This document shows, piece after piece, positions 28,881 through 37,573 of a DNA stretch of 64,000 nt. The stretch lies in assembly GCA_009692185.1 (NCBI GenBank), contig SHZT01000006.1, positions 99,923-163,922 on the forward strand. Direction: 5' to 3'. Source of the DNA: Gemmatimonadota bacterium. GTDB lineage: Bacteria > Gemmatimonadota > Gemmatimonadetes > Gemmatimonadales > GWC2-71-9. How positions within the stretch are numbered: the first letter of the stretch is position 1; every line of letters starts with the position of its first letter. The notes beneath the pieces were generated by a model. That model ran no database searches and was not told the DNA's origin. It was given only the letters and a program-made list of their open reading frames with translations. Position numbers and translations under genes: made by a program.

Positions 28881-30565
28881 CAAACAGACGGCGGATGGGC
28901 GGATGGGCGGATAGGCGGATGCTGTGGCCAATCCACCTTGTTGTTGGCACCCTGGCACTTGCCGGGTGCGAGAAGAAGGTTGAAGCGCCCGTCTACGAGG
29001 TCATCCCGGTCACCCGGCGCGACATCGTGGTCTCGGTGAATGCCACCGGAAGCATCCAGCCGGTGGACTCGGTCGAGATCAAGTCGAAGGCCTCGGGCGA
29101 GATCATCAAGGTCTACGTCCAGACCGGCGACGCGGTAAAGAAGGGACAGCTGCTGGTTCAGATTGACCCGCGCATCCCCAGCGCCACGCTGGAACAGGCC
29201 AAGGCCGACCTCGAAGTCGCCCAGGCGCAGGCCACGAACGCGGCCTCGACGCTGCGGCGGGCCGACGATCTGTGGAAGTCGAAGTCCATCACCGAGCAGG
29301 AATACGAGCAGGCCAGGTACACGGCGGCGCAGGCCAAGGCGGCCGTGGTGCGGGCGCAGACGAGCCTCGACAACGCCAAGATCGCCTACCAGGACACCGA
29401 CGTCCGCGCCCCGAAGGACGGCGTGGTGCTGACCAAGGCGATTGATGTCGGTTCGGTCATCCAGTCCGCCACCGGCACCGTGAGCGGCGGGTCGGTCCTG
29501 ATGAAGATGGCGAACCTGGATTCCGTGCAGGTCCGCGCCATGGTGGACGAGACCGACATCGGCAAGCTCGCCGCCGATCTCGAGGTGAGCATCACCGTAG
29601 ACGCGTACCCCAACCGGCCGTTCGCGGGCCGGGTGCTCAAGATCGAGCCGCAATCCGTCGTGCAGCAGCAGGTGACCATGTTCCCGGTGCTGGTGCGCCT
29701 GCCCAACCCGGATCATTTGCTCCGGCCCGGCATGAACGCCGAGATCGCGATCACGGTCGGCAACCGCCGCGGCGTCGTCGCGCTCCAGAACGCGGCGCTC
29801 CGCACCCAGCGGGACGTGGCATCCGCGGCCGGCGTCATCGGCCTGACGATGGACCAGGTCAACAAGCAGCTGGCCGACGCGCGCGCGAAGGCGGACACCA
29901 GCTCCGCCGGCCAGGCCTCGCTCGGCGCGGCGCCGCGCAAGGATGGCGAAGCGGCGGCCCGCGGCGGCGAGAAGATCAAGCTGCCGGACGGCCGCGAAGT
30001 GGACGCTCCCGCGGGCGTGGATGCCAAGAAGGCCAATGAGCTCTTCACGAAAATGGCCTCGGCTCGGACGAGCGGCGGTTTCCCCCAGCTTTCCGAGGAT
30101 GAACGCGCCATCATGCAGGCCCTGAGGCAGGCGGGGCTCATGGGCGGCGGCGGTCGTGGCGCCGGCGGGAACGCGCCGAGCGGCGGCATGACGGGCGGCG
30201 CGATGCCCGGCGGCGGGTTCATGATCCAGATGGGCGGCCCTCCCGGCGGCGGCGGCCAGACGAATGAAGCACGGCTCCAGCGGAGCGCGCGCCGGCAGCA
30301 GCAGGCGGGCCTGGCGTTCGGCGGCAGCTACATCGTGTTCGTGAAGAAGGGGGACGTGATCAGCGCCGTGCCGGTCCAGACCGGACTGACCGACCTGGAC
30401 TACTCGGAGATCACCAGCGGGCTCACGGAGAAGGACAGCGTCGTGGTCCTGCCGAGCGCATCGCTGATCGCCGCGCAACAGCAGTTCCAGAACATGCGGA
30501 ACAACATGGGCGCGCTGCCGGGCATGCGTACCAACCAGCCCGCCGGCGGACAGGGCCGCCGGTAG
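28877..30565 (+). CDS. Periplasmic efflux adaptor (MacA-like), lipoprotein
   Basis: [13 protein letters not shown] lipobox, [36 protein letters not shown], hairpin and beta-barrel; large Gly/Met-rich insertion. Confidence 0.9.
   Translation: MTNRRRMGGWADRRMLWPIHLVVGTLALAGCEKKVEAPVYEVIPVTRRDIVVSVNATGSIQPVDSVEIKSKASGEIIKVYVQTGDAVKKGQLLVQIDPRIPSATLEQAKADLEVAQAQATNAASTLRRADDLWKSKSITEQEYEQARYTAAQAKAAVVRAQTSLDNAKIAYQDTDVRAPKDGVVLTKAIDVGSVIQSATGTVSGGSVLMKMANLDSVQVRAMVDETDIGKLAADLEVSITVDAYPNRPFAGRVLKIEPQSVVQQQVTMFPVLVRLPNPDHLLRPGMNAEIAITVGNRRGVVALQNAALRTQRDVASAAGVIGLTMDQVNKQLADARAKADTSSAGQASLGAAPRKDGEAAARGGEKIKLPDGREVDAPAGVDAKKANELFTKMASARTSGGFPQLSEDERAIMQALRQAGLMGGGGRGAGGNAPSGGMTGGAMPGGGFMIQMGGPPGGGGQTNEARLQRSARRQQQAGLAFGGSYIVFVKKGDVISAVPVQTGLTDLDYSEITSGLTEKDSVVVLPSASLIAAQQQFQNMRNNMGALPGMRTNQPAGGQGRR
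28890..28921 (+). repeat. Octamer array GGCGGATG x4 at start of adaptor gene
   Basis: ggcggatg ggcggatg ggcggata ggcggatg. Confidence 0.95.
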
Positions 30566-31779
30566 TGCTCTTCGGCGAAATCCTGGCCGTCGCGCTCGGC
30601 GCCATCCGCGCCAACAAGCTCCGCTCGTTCCTGACGGCGCTGGGCATCGTGATCGGTGTCGCCGCCGTGATCACCATGGTGGCGATCGGCTCGGGTGCGC
30701 AGAAGGCGGTCCAGGACCAGATCCAGGCGCTGGGCACCAACTTGCTGAGCGTGTTCCCCGGCCAGCAGATGTTCGGCGGCATCGCGGGGGAAAACCGGGC
30801 CAACATGAAGGTGGACGACGCGATGGCGTTGGCCATCGAGGGCACCACCTTCGCCAACGTTCTGCCGGAGTTGCAGCGCAACCTGCAGGTGAAGTACGGC
30901 AACAAGAACGGGAATGTCCGCATCATCGGCGCGACGTCGAACTACCCGGAAGTCAAGAATTTCAAGATCGAGCACGGCCAGATGTTCACCAATGGCGAGG
31001 ACGAGTCGCGCAAGCGTGTCGCGGTCATCGGTTCGGGGATCCCGACGATCTTCAACGTGAACGGCGCCGCGATGGTCGGGCAGGAGCTCCAGATCGGCGG
31101 CATTTCATACGAGATCGTCGGCACGCTGGCCGCCAAGGGCGCGTCCGGCGGGTTCCAGAACCAGGACGAGCAGATCCTGATTCCGCTCAACACGGCCCGC
31201 TACCGGGCCTTTGGGACGGACCGGATCAACTCGATTACGATCCAGGTCCGAGACCCCGACTCGGTGAACATTGCCATGCTCCAGATCGAGCGGATCCTGA
31301 GGCGCGAGCACGCTATTCCCCCGGGCTCGGACAACGACTTCCAGATCCGGAACCAGGCCGAGTTCCTGTCGGCGTTCCAGCAGACGACCCAGACGTTCAC
31401 ACTGCTGCTGGCCGGCATCGCCGCGGTGAGCCTCATCGTGGGCGGCATCGGCATCATGAACATCATGCTGGTGTCGGTGACGGAACGGACCCGTGAGATC
31501 GGCGTCCGGAAAGCGCTCGGCGCCACGCGCGGGAACATCATGCTGCAGTTCCTGATCGAGGCGGTGGTGCTCTGCGTGCTGGGCGGCGCGATCGGCGTGG
31601 CGCTCGGGAGCGGCAGCGCCTACGGGCTCGCCAAGCTGTTCCGCTGGAACACGCTGGTCTCGCCCTCCGCCATCATCATGTCGTTCGTGTTCAGCGCCAC
31701 CGTGGGCATCATATTCGGGCTGTGGCCGGCACGCAGAGCGGCGAGCCTGGATCCGATTGTGGCGTTGAGGTACGAGTAG
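30565..31779 (+). CDS. ABC transporter permease, MacB/FtsX-like
   Basis: ALGAIRANKLRSFLTALGIVIGVAAVITMVAIG; RTREIGVRKALGATRGNIMLQFLIEAVVLC. Confidence 0.95.
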   Translation: MLFGEILAVALGAIRANKLRSFLTALGIVIGVAAVITMVAIGSGAQKAVQDQIQALGTNLLSVFPGQQMFGGIAGENRANMKVDDAMALAIEGTTFANVLPELQRNLQVKYGNKNGNVRIIGATSNYPEVKNFKIEHGQMFTNGEDESRKRVAVIGSGIPTIFNVNGAAMVGQELQIGGISYEIVGTLAAKGASGGFQNQDEQILIPLNTARYRAFGTDRINSITIQVRDPDSVNIAMLQIERILRREHAIPPGSDNDFQIRNQAEFLSAFQQTTQTFTLLLAGIAAVSLIVGGIGIMNIMLVSVTERTREIGVRKALGATRGNIMLQFLIEAVVLCVLGGAIGVALGSGSAYGLAKLFRWNTLVSPSAIIMSFVFSATVGIIFGLWPARRAASLDPIVALRYE

Positions 31780-31780
31780 C

Positions 31781-31820
31781 GATGGTGGGCATGGGGGCAT
31801 GGCGGGATAGCGGCATGTGG
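31781..31820 (+). repeat. Degenerate octamer array, gcatggsg-like x5
   Basis: gatggtgg gcatgggg gcatggcg ggatagcg gcatgtgg. Confidence 0.65.
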
Positions 31821-34162
31821 GCCCGTTTTTCTCGATGACCCTCCTCCTCGCCGCTCTCCAGGCCTTGGTCCCGGTGGCCGAGCTCCCGCCCTCCCGGGAG
31901 CCGGATGTGTTTCACGGTGGTCGAGGGCAGACGGAGGCCAACGCGCCACGGATCGAGAATTCGCGGGTCAGCGTGGATGGACGCCTGGACGAACCGGTCT
32001 GGCGCGAAGCGACGATCCTGACGGGGTTCTCGCAGTATTCGCCGGTGGACGGCCGGCCAGCCGAAGACTCGACGGAAGTCCTGATCTGGTACTCCCCGAC
32101 GTCCATCTACTTCGGCCTCAGGGCATTCGAGCCGCACGGCATCGTGAACGCGACCCTGGCGGACCGGGACAAGATTGACGGGGACGACCGGATCGAGATC
32201 CTGCTGGACACGTTCAACGACAGCCGGCTGGCGCTGTCGTTCGCGGTCAATCCCCTGGGGGTCCAGGCCGACGGCTTCCGCAACAACGCGTCGATCACCC
32301 GCGCGGATTTCACCACCGACTTCGTATTCGAATCCAAGGGCCGGGTGACCGAGTACGGCTACGAAGTGGAAATCCGTATTCCTTTCAAGAGCATTCGTTA
32401 CCAGACCGCCAAGGTGCAGACCTGGGGCCTCAATTTCCTCCGGCTGGTGCAGCACTCGGGCTATGAACAGACCTGGACGCCGGCCAAGCTGGGTGGCGGG
32501 CCGCTGGTATCGCAGTCGGGCAAGCTCGCGGGACTCACCGAACTCAAGCGCGGCCTGGTGCTCGACGTGAGCCCGTTCGCGCTGGGGAAGGTCAACGGCG
32601 CACCCGCCGCGGCGCCCGCAACCGGGTGGGCCTACGACGAGACTCCCGAGGGCGGCGTGAATGCCCGCTGGGGGGTCACCCCGAACCTGGCGGTGGACGG
32701 GACCTACAACGCAGACTTTTCGCAGGTCGAGGCGGACGCCGGGCAGATACCGGAAGACGTGCGGTTCGCCGTGTCATTCGCGGAGAAGCGGCCGTTCTTC
32801 CTGGACGGGATCGAGAAGTTCAACACGCTGAACCGCCTGATCTACACCCGGCGCATCGCCGACCCGATCGTGGCCACGCGCCTGACCGGCAAGCTTTCCG
32901 GCACGGACATCGGGTTTGTCTCGGCCGTTGACGACAAGTCCACGTCGGCGACGACCACCGACAACCCGATCTACAACATGCTCCGCTTGAGGCGCGACAT
33001 CGGGCGCCAGTCCTTCGCCGGCGTCACTTACACCGACAAGATGGACGGCAGTTCGTGGAACCGGGTCGCGGAAGGCGACGTCCACGTGGTGTGGAACAGG
33101 TCGAACTTCGTGGACATCCAGAACGCGTGGATGTTCAACCGGTCTGCAACGGGCGTCGCCACCCGGGCTCCCCTGTTCGAGACCGCGTTCGACTGCACCG
33201 GCAAGATCTTCGGGTGCCGTTACGGGGTGAAGGCCATTCACCCCAGCTTCCAGTCATCGAGCGGGTTCGTCCCGCGGTCCGGCCAGGTAGATGTCAGCAC
33301 GCTGTCCCGCGTCACCCTGATCCAGGGCCGGCGCGGCGCGTTCATGGAGAAGCTCAATATCCGGTGGAACACGAACTGGATCTGGCCGTACCTCGACTTC
33401 AACCCGGGCACGATTCCGCCCGAGAGCCGCTTCACGTTCTCCGTGCCGATGACCCTCCGGGGCGGTTGGACCGTTACGCCGGGCACGTCCTGGCGCACCT
33501 ACGATTTCCCGCAGGCGTCCTATGACCTGCGCATCCGGCGCACGCTGGGCACGGTCATCGACACGGTTCCGTACCTCGTGCCCGCCCGGATCAACGACGC
33601 GTGGACCGCGACGTTCCAGGTATCAAGCCCGCAATTTCCCAAGTTCGCATTCGACGCAAACATCCAGACCGGGAAGGACATCAACTTCACCGAGCCCGAC
33701 CGGTCGGGTTTCCTGTCGTTCAGCACCTCGGCCGATTTCCGGCCGACCGGCAAGTTCCGGACGACCGCGTCGTACAACATCGTGCGGCGGAACCGGGAAT
33801 CGGACGGCACGCGGTTCTCGACCCAGCACATTCCACGGGTCAAGGTCGAGTACCAGCTGTCCCGCTGGATTTTCCTCCGGTTCGTGGGGCAGTACAGCGT
33901 GGACGAGCGGGACGTGCTCAAGGACCCGGTGACGGGCTTCCCCATTCTCCAGCGGAGCGGCACGCGATACGTGCTGACCACCGCCCGCGCCGTGAACGAC
34001 CTTCGCATCGACTGGCTGTTTTCGTTCCGGCCGAACCCCGGCACCGTCGTGTTCGTGGGCTACGGATCGAGCCTCACCGAGACCAACGCGTTCGAGTTCA
34101 GCGACGTGCGCCGGGTACGTGACGGGTTCTTCGTGAAGCTCAGCTACCTCTTCAGGATGTGA
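31817..34162 (+). CDS. DUF5916-type protein: family-9 CBM-like N-domain plus outer-membrane barrel
   Basis: RVSVDGRLDEPVWREATILTGFSQYSPVDGRPAEDSTEVLIWYSPTSIYFGLRAF; NPDFSQVEAD-like motif; C-terminal ...GFFVKLSYLFRM. Start may be ATG 31835. Confidence 0.85.
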   Translation: MGPFFSMTLLLAALQALVPVAELPPSREPDVFHGGRGQTEANAPRIENSRVSVDGRLDEPVWREATILTGFSQYSPVDGRPAEDSTEVLIWYSPTSIYFGLRAFEPHGIVNATLADRDKIDGDDRIEILLDTFNDSRLALSFAVNPLGVQADGFRNNASITRADFTTDFVFESKGRVTEYGYEVEIRIPFKSIRYQTAKVQTWGLNFLRLVQHSGYEQTWTPAKLGGGPLVSQSGKLAGLTELKRGLVLDVSPFALGKVNGAPAAAPATGWAYDETPEGGVNARWGVTPNLAVDGTYNADFSQVEADAGQIPEDVRFAVSFAEKRPFFLDGIEKFNTLNRLIYTRRIADPIVATRLTGKLSGTDIGFVSAVDDKSTSATTTDNPIYNMLRLRRDIGRQSFAGVTYTDKMDGSSWNRVAEGDVHVVWNRSNFVDIQNAWMFNRSATGVATRAPLFETAFDCTGKIFGCRYGVKAIHPSFQSSSGFVPRSGQVDVSTLSRVTLIQGRRGAFMEKLNIRWNTNWIWPYLDFNPGTIPPESRFTFSVPMTLRGGWTVTPGTSWRTYDFPQASYDLRIRRTLGTVIDTVPYLVPARINDAWTATFQVSSPQFPKFAFDANIQTGKDINFTEPDRSGFLSFSTSADFRPTGKFRTTASYNIVRRNRESDGTRFSTQHIPRVKVEYQLSRWIFLRFVGQYSVDERDVLKDPVTGFPILQRSGTRYVLTTARAVNDLRIDWLFSFRPNPGTVVFVGYGSSLTETNAFEFSDVRRVRDGFFVKLSYLFRM

Positions 34163-37100
34163 AGTCGCTCCTGGTATTATTCGTCACCATGCCGGTCCGT
34201 TTTTCTACCCCTTCGACATGCCTGGCGCTCCTCCTCACCCTCCCTGCGGCGATGGCCGCCCAGCAGAGGGGCCCGGAGGCCGAACTGCTCACGCCTACCG
34301 AGCGGAGCGCGCTGGAAGGGCTGAGCAGCCGCCATGGAACCGCCTACTCATTGATTGATTCCTGGTTCGCGGGCCAGCCTATCCAGTACTACGACTTCGG
34401 CGCCACCGATCCTCAGCCTGGAACGCTGTACCGGGTCGGCGGCGGCGGGGAAGTGGTGACCAGCCTGCCCGGCATGCCCGGGTACAGCGCGATCCGCCAG
34501 GTGCTCGACGTCCATATCCTTCCGTCCGCCGGCGTTGCGCCAGAGCAAGTCCGCAGTCACCTGACGATCCAGGCCTTGCTCCAGCAAGGACGGGCCCGCC
34601 TCACGTCGGCCGGCATGTCGGTGAACGTCCCGATCGTTCCCGATGGAAGCACTCTCGAGCGCGATGTGGCGGGCAGGCGCCTGCGCACGGCCTTTTTCAA
34701 GGGGCGCCCCGTCCCCTACTTCGATTTCGGCGCCTCTCGTGCAACCGCGATCCCGCTCATTACCTTCGCCGTGAGATTCCCCCAGCCGGGCCAAGCGCCG
34801 GAACTGGTGCCCGGCCAGGCTACCAACGCGAGTGCGGTACCCGGCAGCGACACGTACAGCGATCTGTGGAACGTCCAGGTGGCGGTGGGGTCGGGGTATA
34901 AGCCGGGGAGCTATCGCGACTTCAGGCGCGTGCAGACAGACTCGCGGGCAGGCAGGATCCTGGTGCGGCCGCTGAAGATGGTCTTCAACGGCCCGGTCAT
35001 GTACGTGGACGGCAGGCCTGCCCGGCGACCGGGGCCGGCGCTCCCGGCCACGGTGATCATCGCCTCACAAGGGCCCACGCTTGGCGTCGACTCGACCGGC
35101 CCCGGGACGGACCGTCACGGGACTCCGGGAACCGAATCGGCCCGACCGGCGAACACCGCCGCGCCGTCATCCGTCATTCAGGGGGCGGCAGAGGATGCCG
35201 CGTCCTCCGCCAGCCTGTCCTACGACGGCAGCGCGGGTCGCACCTCGCTGGCCCCGCCCCGTGTCGATACAGCGGTCCTCATCGATGGTATCCTCGACGA
35301 GCCTGTCTGGAGCCGGGCGCCCCGGCTCACGGGCTTTTCCCAATTCCGGCCGATCGAGGGACGGCCGGCGGAGGACTCTACCGAGGCCCGGATCTGGTAC
35401 TCGCCAACCGCGATCCATATCGGGATCCGCGCGTTCGCGCCGCCCAACACGATCGGCGCGACGTTGGCGGACCGCGACAAGATCGACCGCGACGACTACG
35501 TCCAGATTCTGCTCGATACCTTCAACGACCGTCGCCAGGCGCTGGCGTTCGGCGTCAATGCCTTCGGCGTCCAGGCGGACGGCATCAAGTCCGAGGGCGG
35601 TGGTCAGGCCCGCACACCGGGCGGTGGGCAAGGCCAGGGTCCGGGCGGGCAGCAGGGGAATACGGAGGGGTTCGACCGGGGCCTGGACTTGAGCCCGGAT
35701 TTCGTGTGGCAGTCGAAAGGCCGGCTCACTGAGTGGGGGTACGAGGTCGAGATCCGGATTCCCTTCAAGAGTCTGCGTTACCAGTCGGGGCGGACTCAGG
35801 ATTGGGGAACCAACATCCTGCGCAAGGTGCAACGTTCCGCGTATGAGGACACCTGGACCCGCACGGCGCGCTCGGCATCCTTCCTCGGCCAGTCGGGATC
35901 GCTCCAGGGCCTCCACGACCTCCAGCGGGGCCTGGTGCTTGACTTGAACCCCTTCACCCTCGGCCGCCTCGACGGCGCTCCCGCGACCCCCCCGTCCGTG
36001 AACTGGCAATACGACTCACGCCCCGAGGCCGGGGCCAACCTGCGCTGGGGGGCCACGACCAACCTGACCGTCGCCGCCACGGTCAACCCCGATTTCTCCC
36101 AGGTGGAAGCGGACGCGGCCCAGGCCCCGCCCGACCCGCGGTTCGCCCAGTTCTTCGCGGAAAAACGGCCCTTCTTCGTCGAGGGCACCGAGCAGTTCAG
36201 CTCTCCAGCCCAGCTCATCTACACGCGCCGGATCGCCGACCCTCTCGGCGCCCTCAAACTCACCGGCAAGGCGGGCGCCACCGCCATCGGTGTGCTGTCA
36301 TCCGTGGACAGCAAGGCCGCGTCATCCGACGGCACCGAGAACCCCATTTACAACCTGGTGCGCCTCCGCCGGGATGTCGGCCGGGCGTCGACCGCCGGTC
36401 TCACGTACACCGACAAGGTGGACGGCTCCAACTACAACCGCGTGGCCGTGGCGGACGCCCGGTTCGTTTTCGCCCGGTTTTATTCCCTCCAACTCCAGGC
36501 CGGTGGAAGCCAGACGCGCACGGGCACGTCGACCACGCGCGACGTATTGTGGGATGCCTGGAGCGACCGGGCCGGCCGCACGTACGGGTTCATGTATCGC
36601 ATTCAGGGCTTCGGACCAGATTTCCAGGCTCAGAGCGGCTTCGTCCGGCGAACCGGCATCGTCCAGGTCAACGTGGCCAATCGGTTCAGTATCATAGGCC
36701 GGCGAGGCGCCGCGCTCGAGACCTGGACGAACCGCCTCACCTTCAACGGCACGTGGAACTACGACGACTTCTTCAGCCGCCGGGGACCCGCGGAGTCGCG
36801 GTTCGGCTGGTCGAGTCAGTTCTCGCTCCGCGGGGGCTGGTCGGTGTCACTGAACCCGCTGTTCGAGATCTTCAGGTTTGACCCGGTGTTCCATGCGGGC
36901 TACTACGTCGAGCAGACGCTCCCGGGCGGCGCGCGGGACACCGTCCCCTTCTCGATCAGCCAGCACCGGCGCAACTATGACCTGATCTCCCGGCTTGATT
37001 CACCCCAGTTCCGCTGGGGCTCGGCAAGCCTGAGCCTCACGTGGTCGCCGCACGACCTCGACCTGTTCGAGTTCGCGTCCGCGAACCTCGTCTCGTTGGT

Positions 37101-37551
37101 GGCGACCGTGGACCTGAAACCCACCGACAAGGTCCGGGTCAACGCCCAGTACACCCGTCGCTACCTCACCCGGCTGCGCGATGGCACCCGTGTGACGACC
37201 ACCGACATCCCGCGACTCAAGGTCGAGTACCAGATGGCGCGACCCCTGCTCTTTCGCCTCGTCGGCCAGTACGACGGCCGGACGAGCGACGCGTTCCGCG
37301 ACCCGCGCACCGAAGTTCCAATCCTGATCCGCAGCGGATCGGGCGCGTCGGTCAGGTATGCGCCGTCGGCGCGGCTGGTCACCACGGACATCAGGGTCGA
37401 TGCCCTGCTGTCCTACCAGCCCAACCCGGGCACGGTGCTCTTCGCTGGGTACGGAAGCAGTCTCACCGAGGCGGACCCATTCGCGTTCCGAGACCTGCGG
37501 CGCGTGCGAGACGGCTTCTTCGTGAAGCTGAGCTACCTGTTTCGGATGTGA
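34159..37551 (+). CDS. DUF5916-type protein with extra ~330 aa N-terminal region
   Basis: Shared DUF5916 motifs with neighbours; N-terminal SLIDSWFAGQPIQYYDFGATDPQPGTLYRV shared only with 37574 gene. ATG 34189 may be the true start. Confidence 0.83.
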   Translation: MKSLLVLFVTMPVRFSTPSTCLALLLTLPAAMAAQQRGPEAELLTPTERSALEGLSSRHGTAYSLIDSWFAGQPIQYYDFGATDPQPGTLYRVGGGGEVVTSLPGMPGYSAIRQVLDVHILPSAGVAPEQVRSHLTIQALLQQGRARLTSAGMSVNVPIVPDGSTLERDVAGRRLRTAFFKGRPVPYFDFGASRATAIPLITFAVRFPQPGQAPELVPGQATNASAVPGSDTYSDLWNVQVAVGSGYKPGSYRDFRRVQTDSRAGRILVRPLKMVFNGPVMYVDGRPARRPGPALPATVIIASQGPTLGVDSTGPGTDRHGTPGTESARPANTAAPSSVIQGAAEDAASSASLSYDGSAGRTSLAPPRVDTAVLIDGILDEPVWSRAPRLTGFSQFRPIEGRPAEDSTEARIWYSPTAIHIGIRAFAPPNTIGATLADRDKIDRDDYVQILLDTFNDRRQALAFGVNAFGVQADGIKSEGGGQARTPGGGQGQGPGGQQGNTEGFDRGLDLSPDFVWQSKGRLTEWGYEVEIRIPFKSLRYQSGRTQDWGTNILRKVQRSAYEDTWTRTARSASFLGQSGSLQGLHDLQRGLVLDLNPFTLGRLDGAPATPPSVNWQYDSRPEAGANLRWGATTNLTVAATVNPDFSQVEADAAQAPPDPRFAQFFAEKRPFFVEGTEQFSSPAQLIYTRRIADPLGALKLTGKAGATAIGVLSSVDSKAASSDGTENPIYNLVRLRRDVGRASTAGLTYTDKVDGSNYNRVAVADARFVFARFYSLQLQAGGSQTRTGTSTTRDVLWDAWSDRAGRTYGFMYRIQGFGPDFQAQSGFVRRTGIVQVNVANRFSIIGRRGAALETWTNRLTFNGTWNYDDFFSRRGPAESRFGWSSQFSLRGGWSVSLNPLFEIFRFDPVFHAGYYVEQTLPGGARDTVPFSISQHRRNYDLISRLDSPQFRWGSASLSLTWSPHDLDLFEFASANLVSLVATVDLKPTDKVRVNAQYTRRYLTRLRDGTRVTTTDIPRLKVEYQMARPLLFRLVGQYDGRTSDAFRDPRTEVPILIRSGSGASVRYAPSARLVTTDIRVDALLSYQPNPGTVLFAGYGSSLTEADPFAFRDLRRVRDGFFVKLSYLFRM

Positions 37552-37560
37552 ACCAGGCCG

Positions 37561-37566
37561 TATATT
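37561..37566 (+). promoter_or_regulatory. Candidate -10 box of leaderless promoter (TATATT)
   Basis: 7 nt between hexamer and ATG 37574, no SD. Confidence 0.45.
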
Positions 37567-37573
37567 CACGCTG

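Noticed and set aside
28820-30478. 552-aa minus-strand ORF
   Set aside because: Antisense to the efflux adaptor; mirror-frame artefact.
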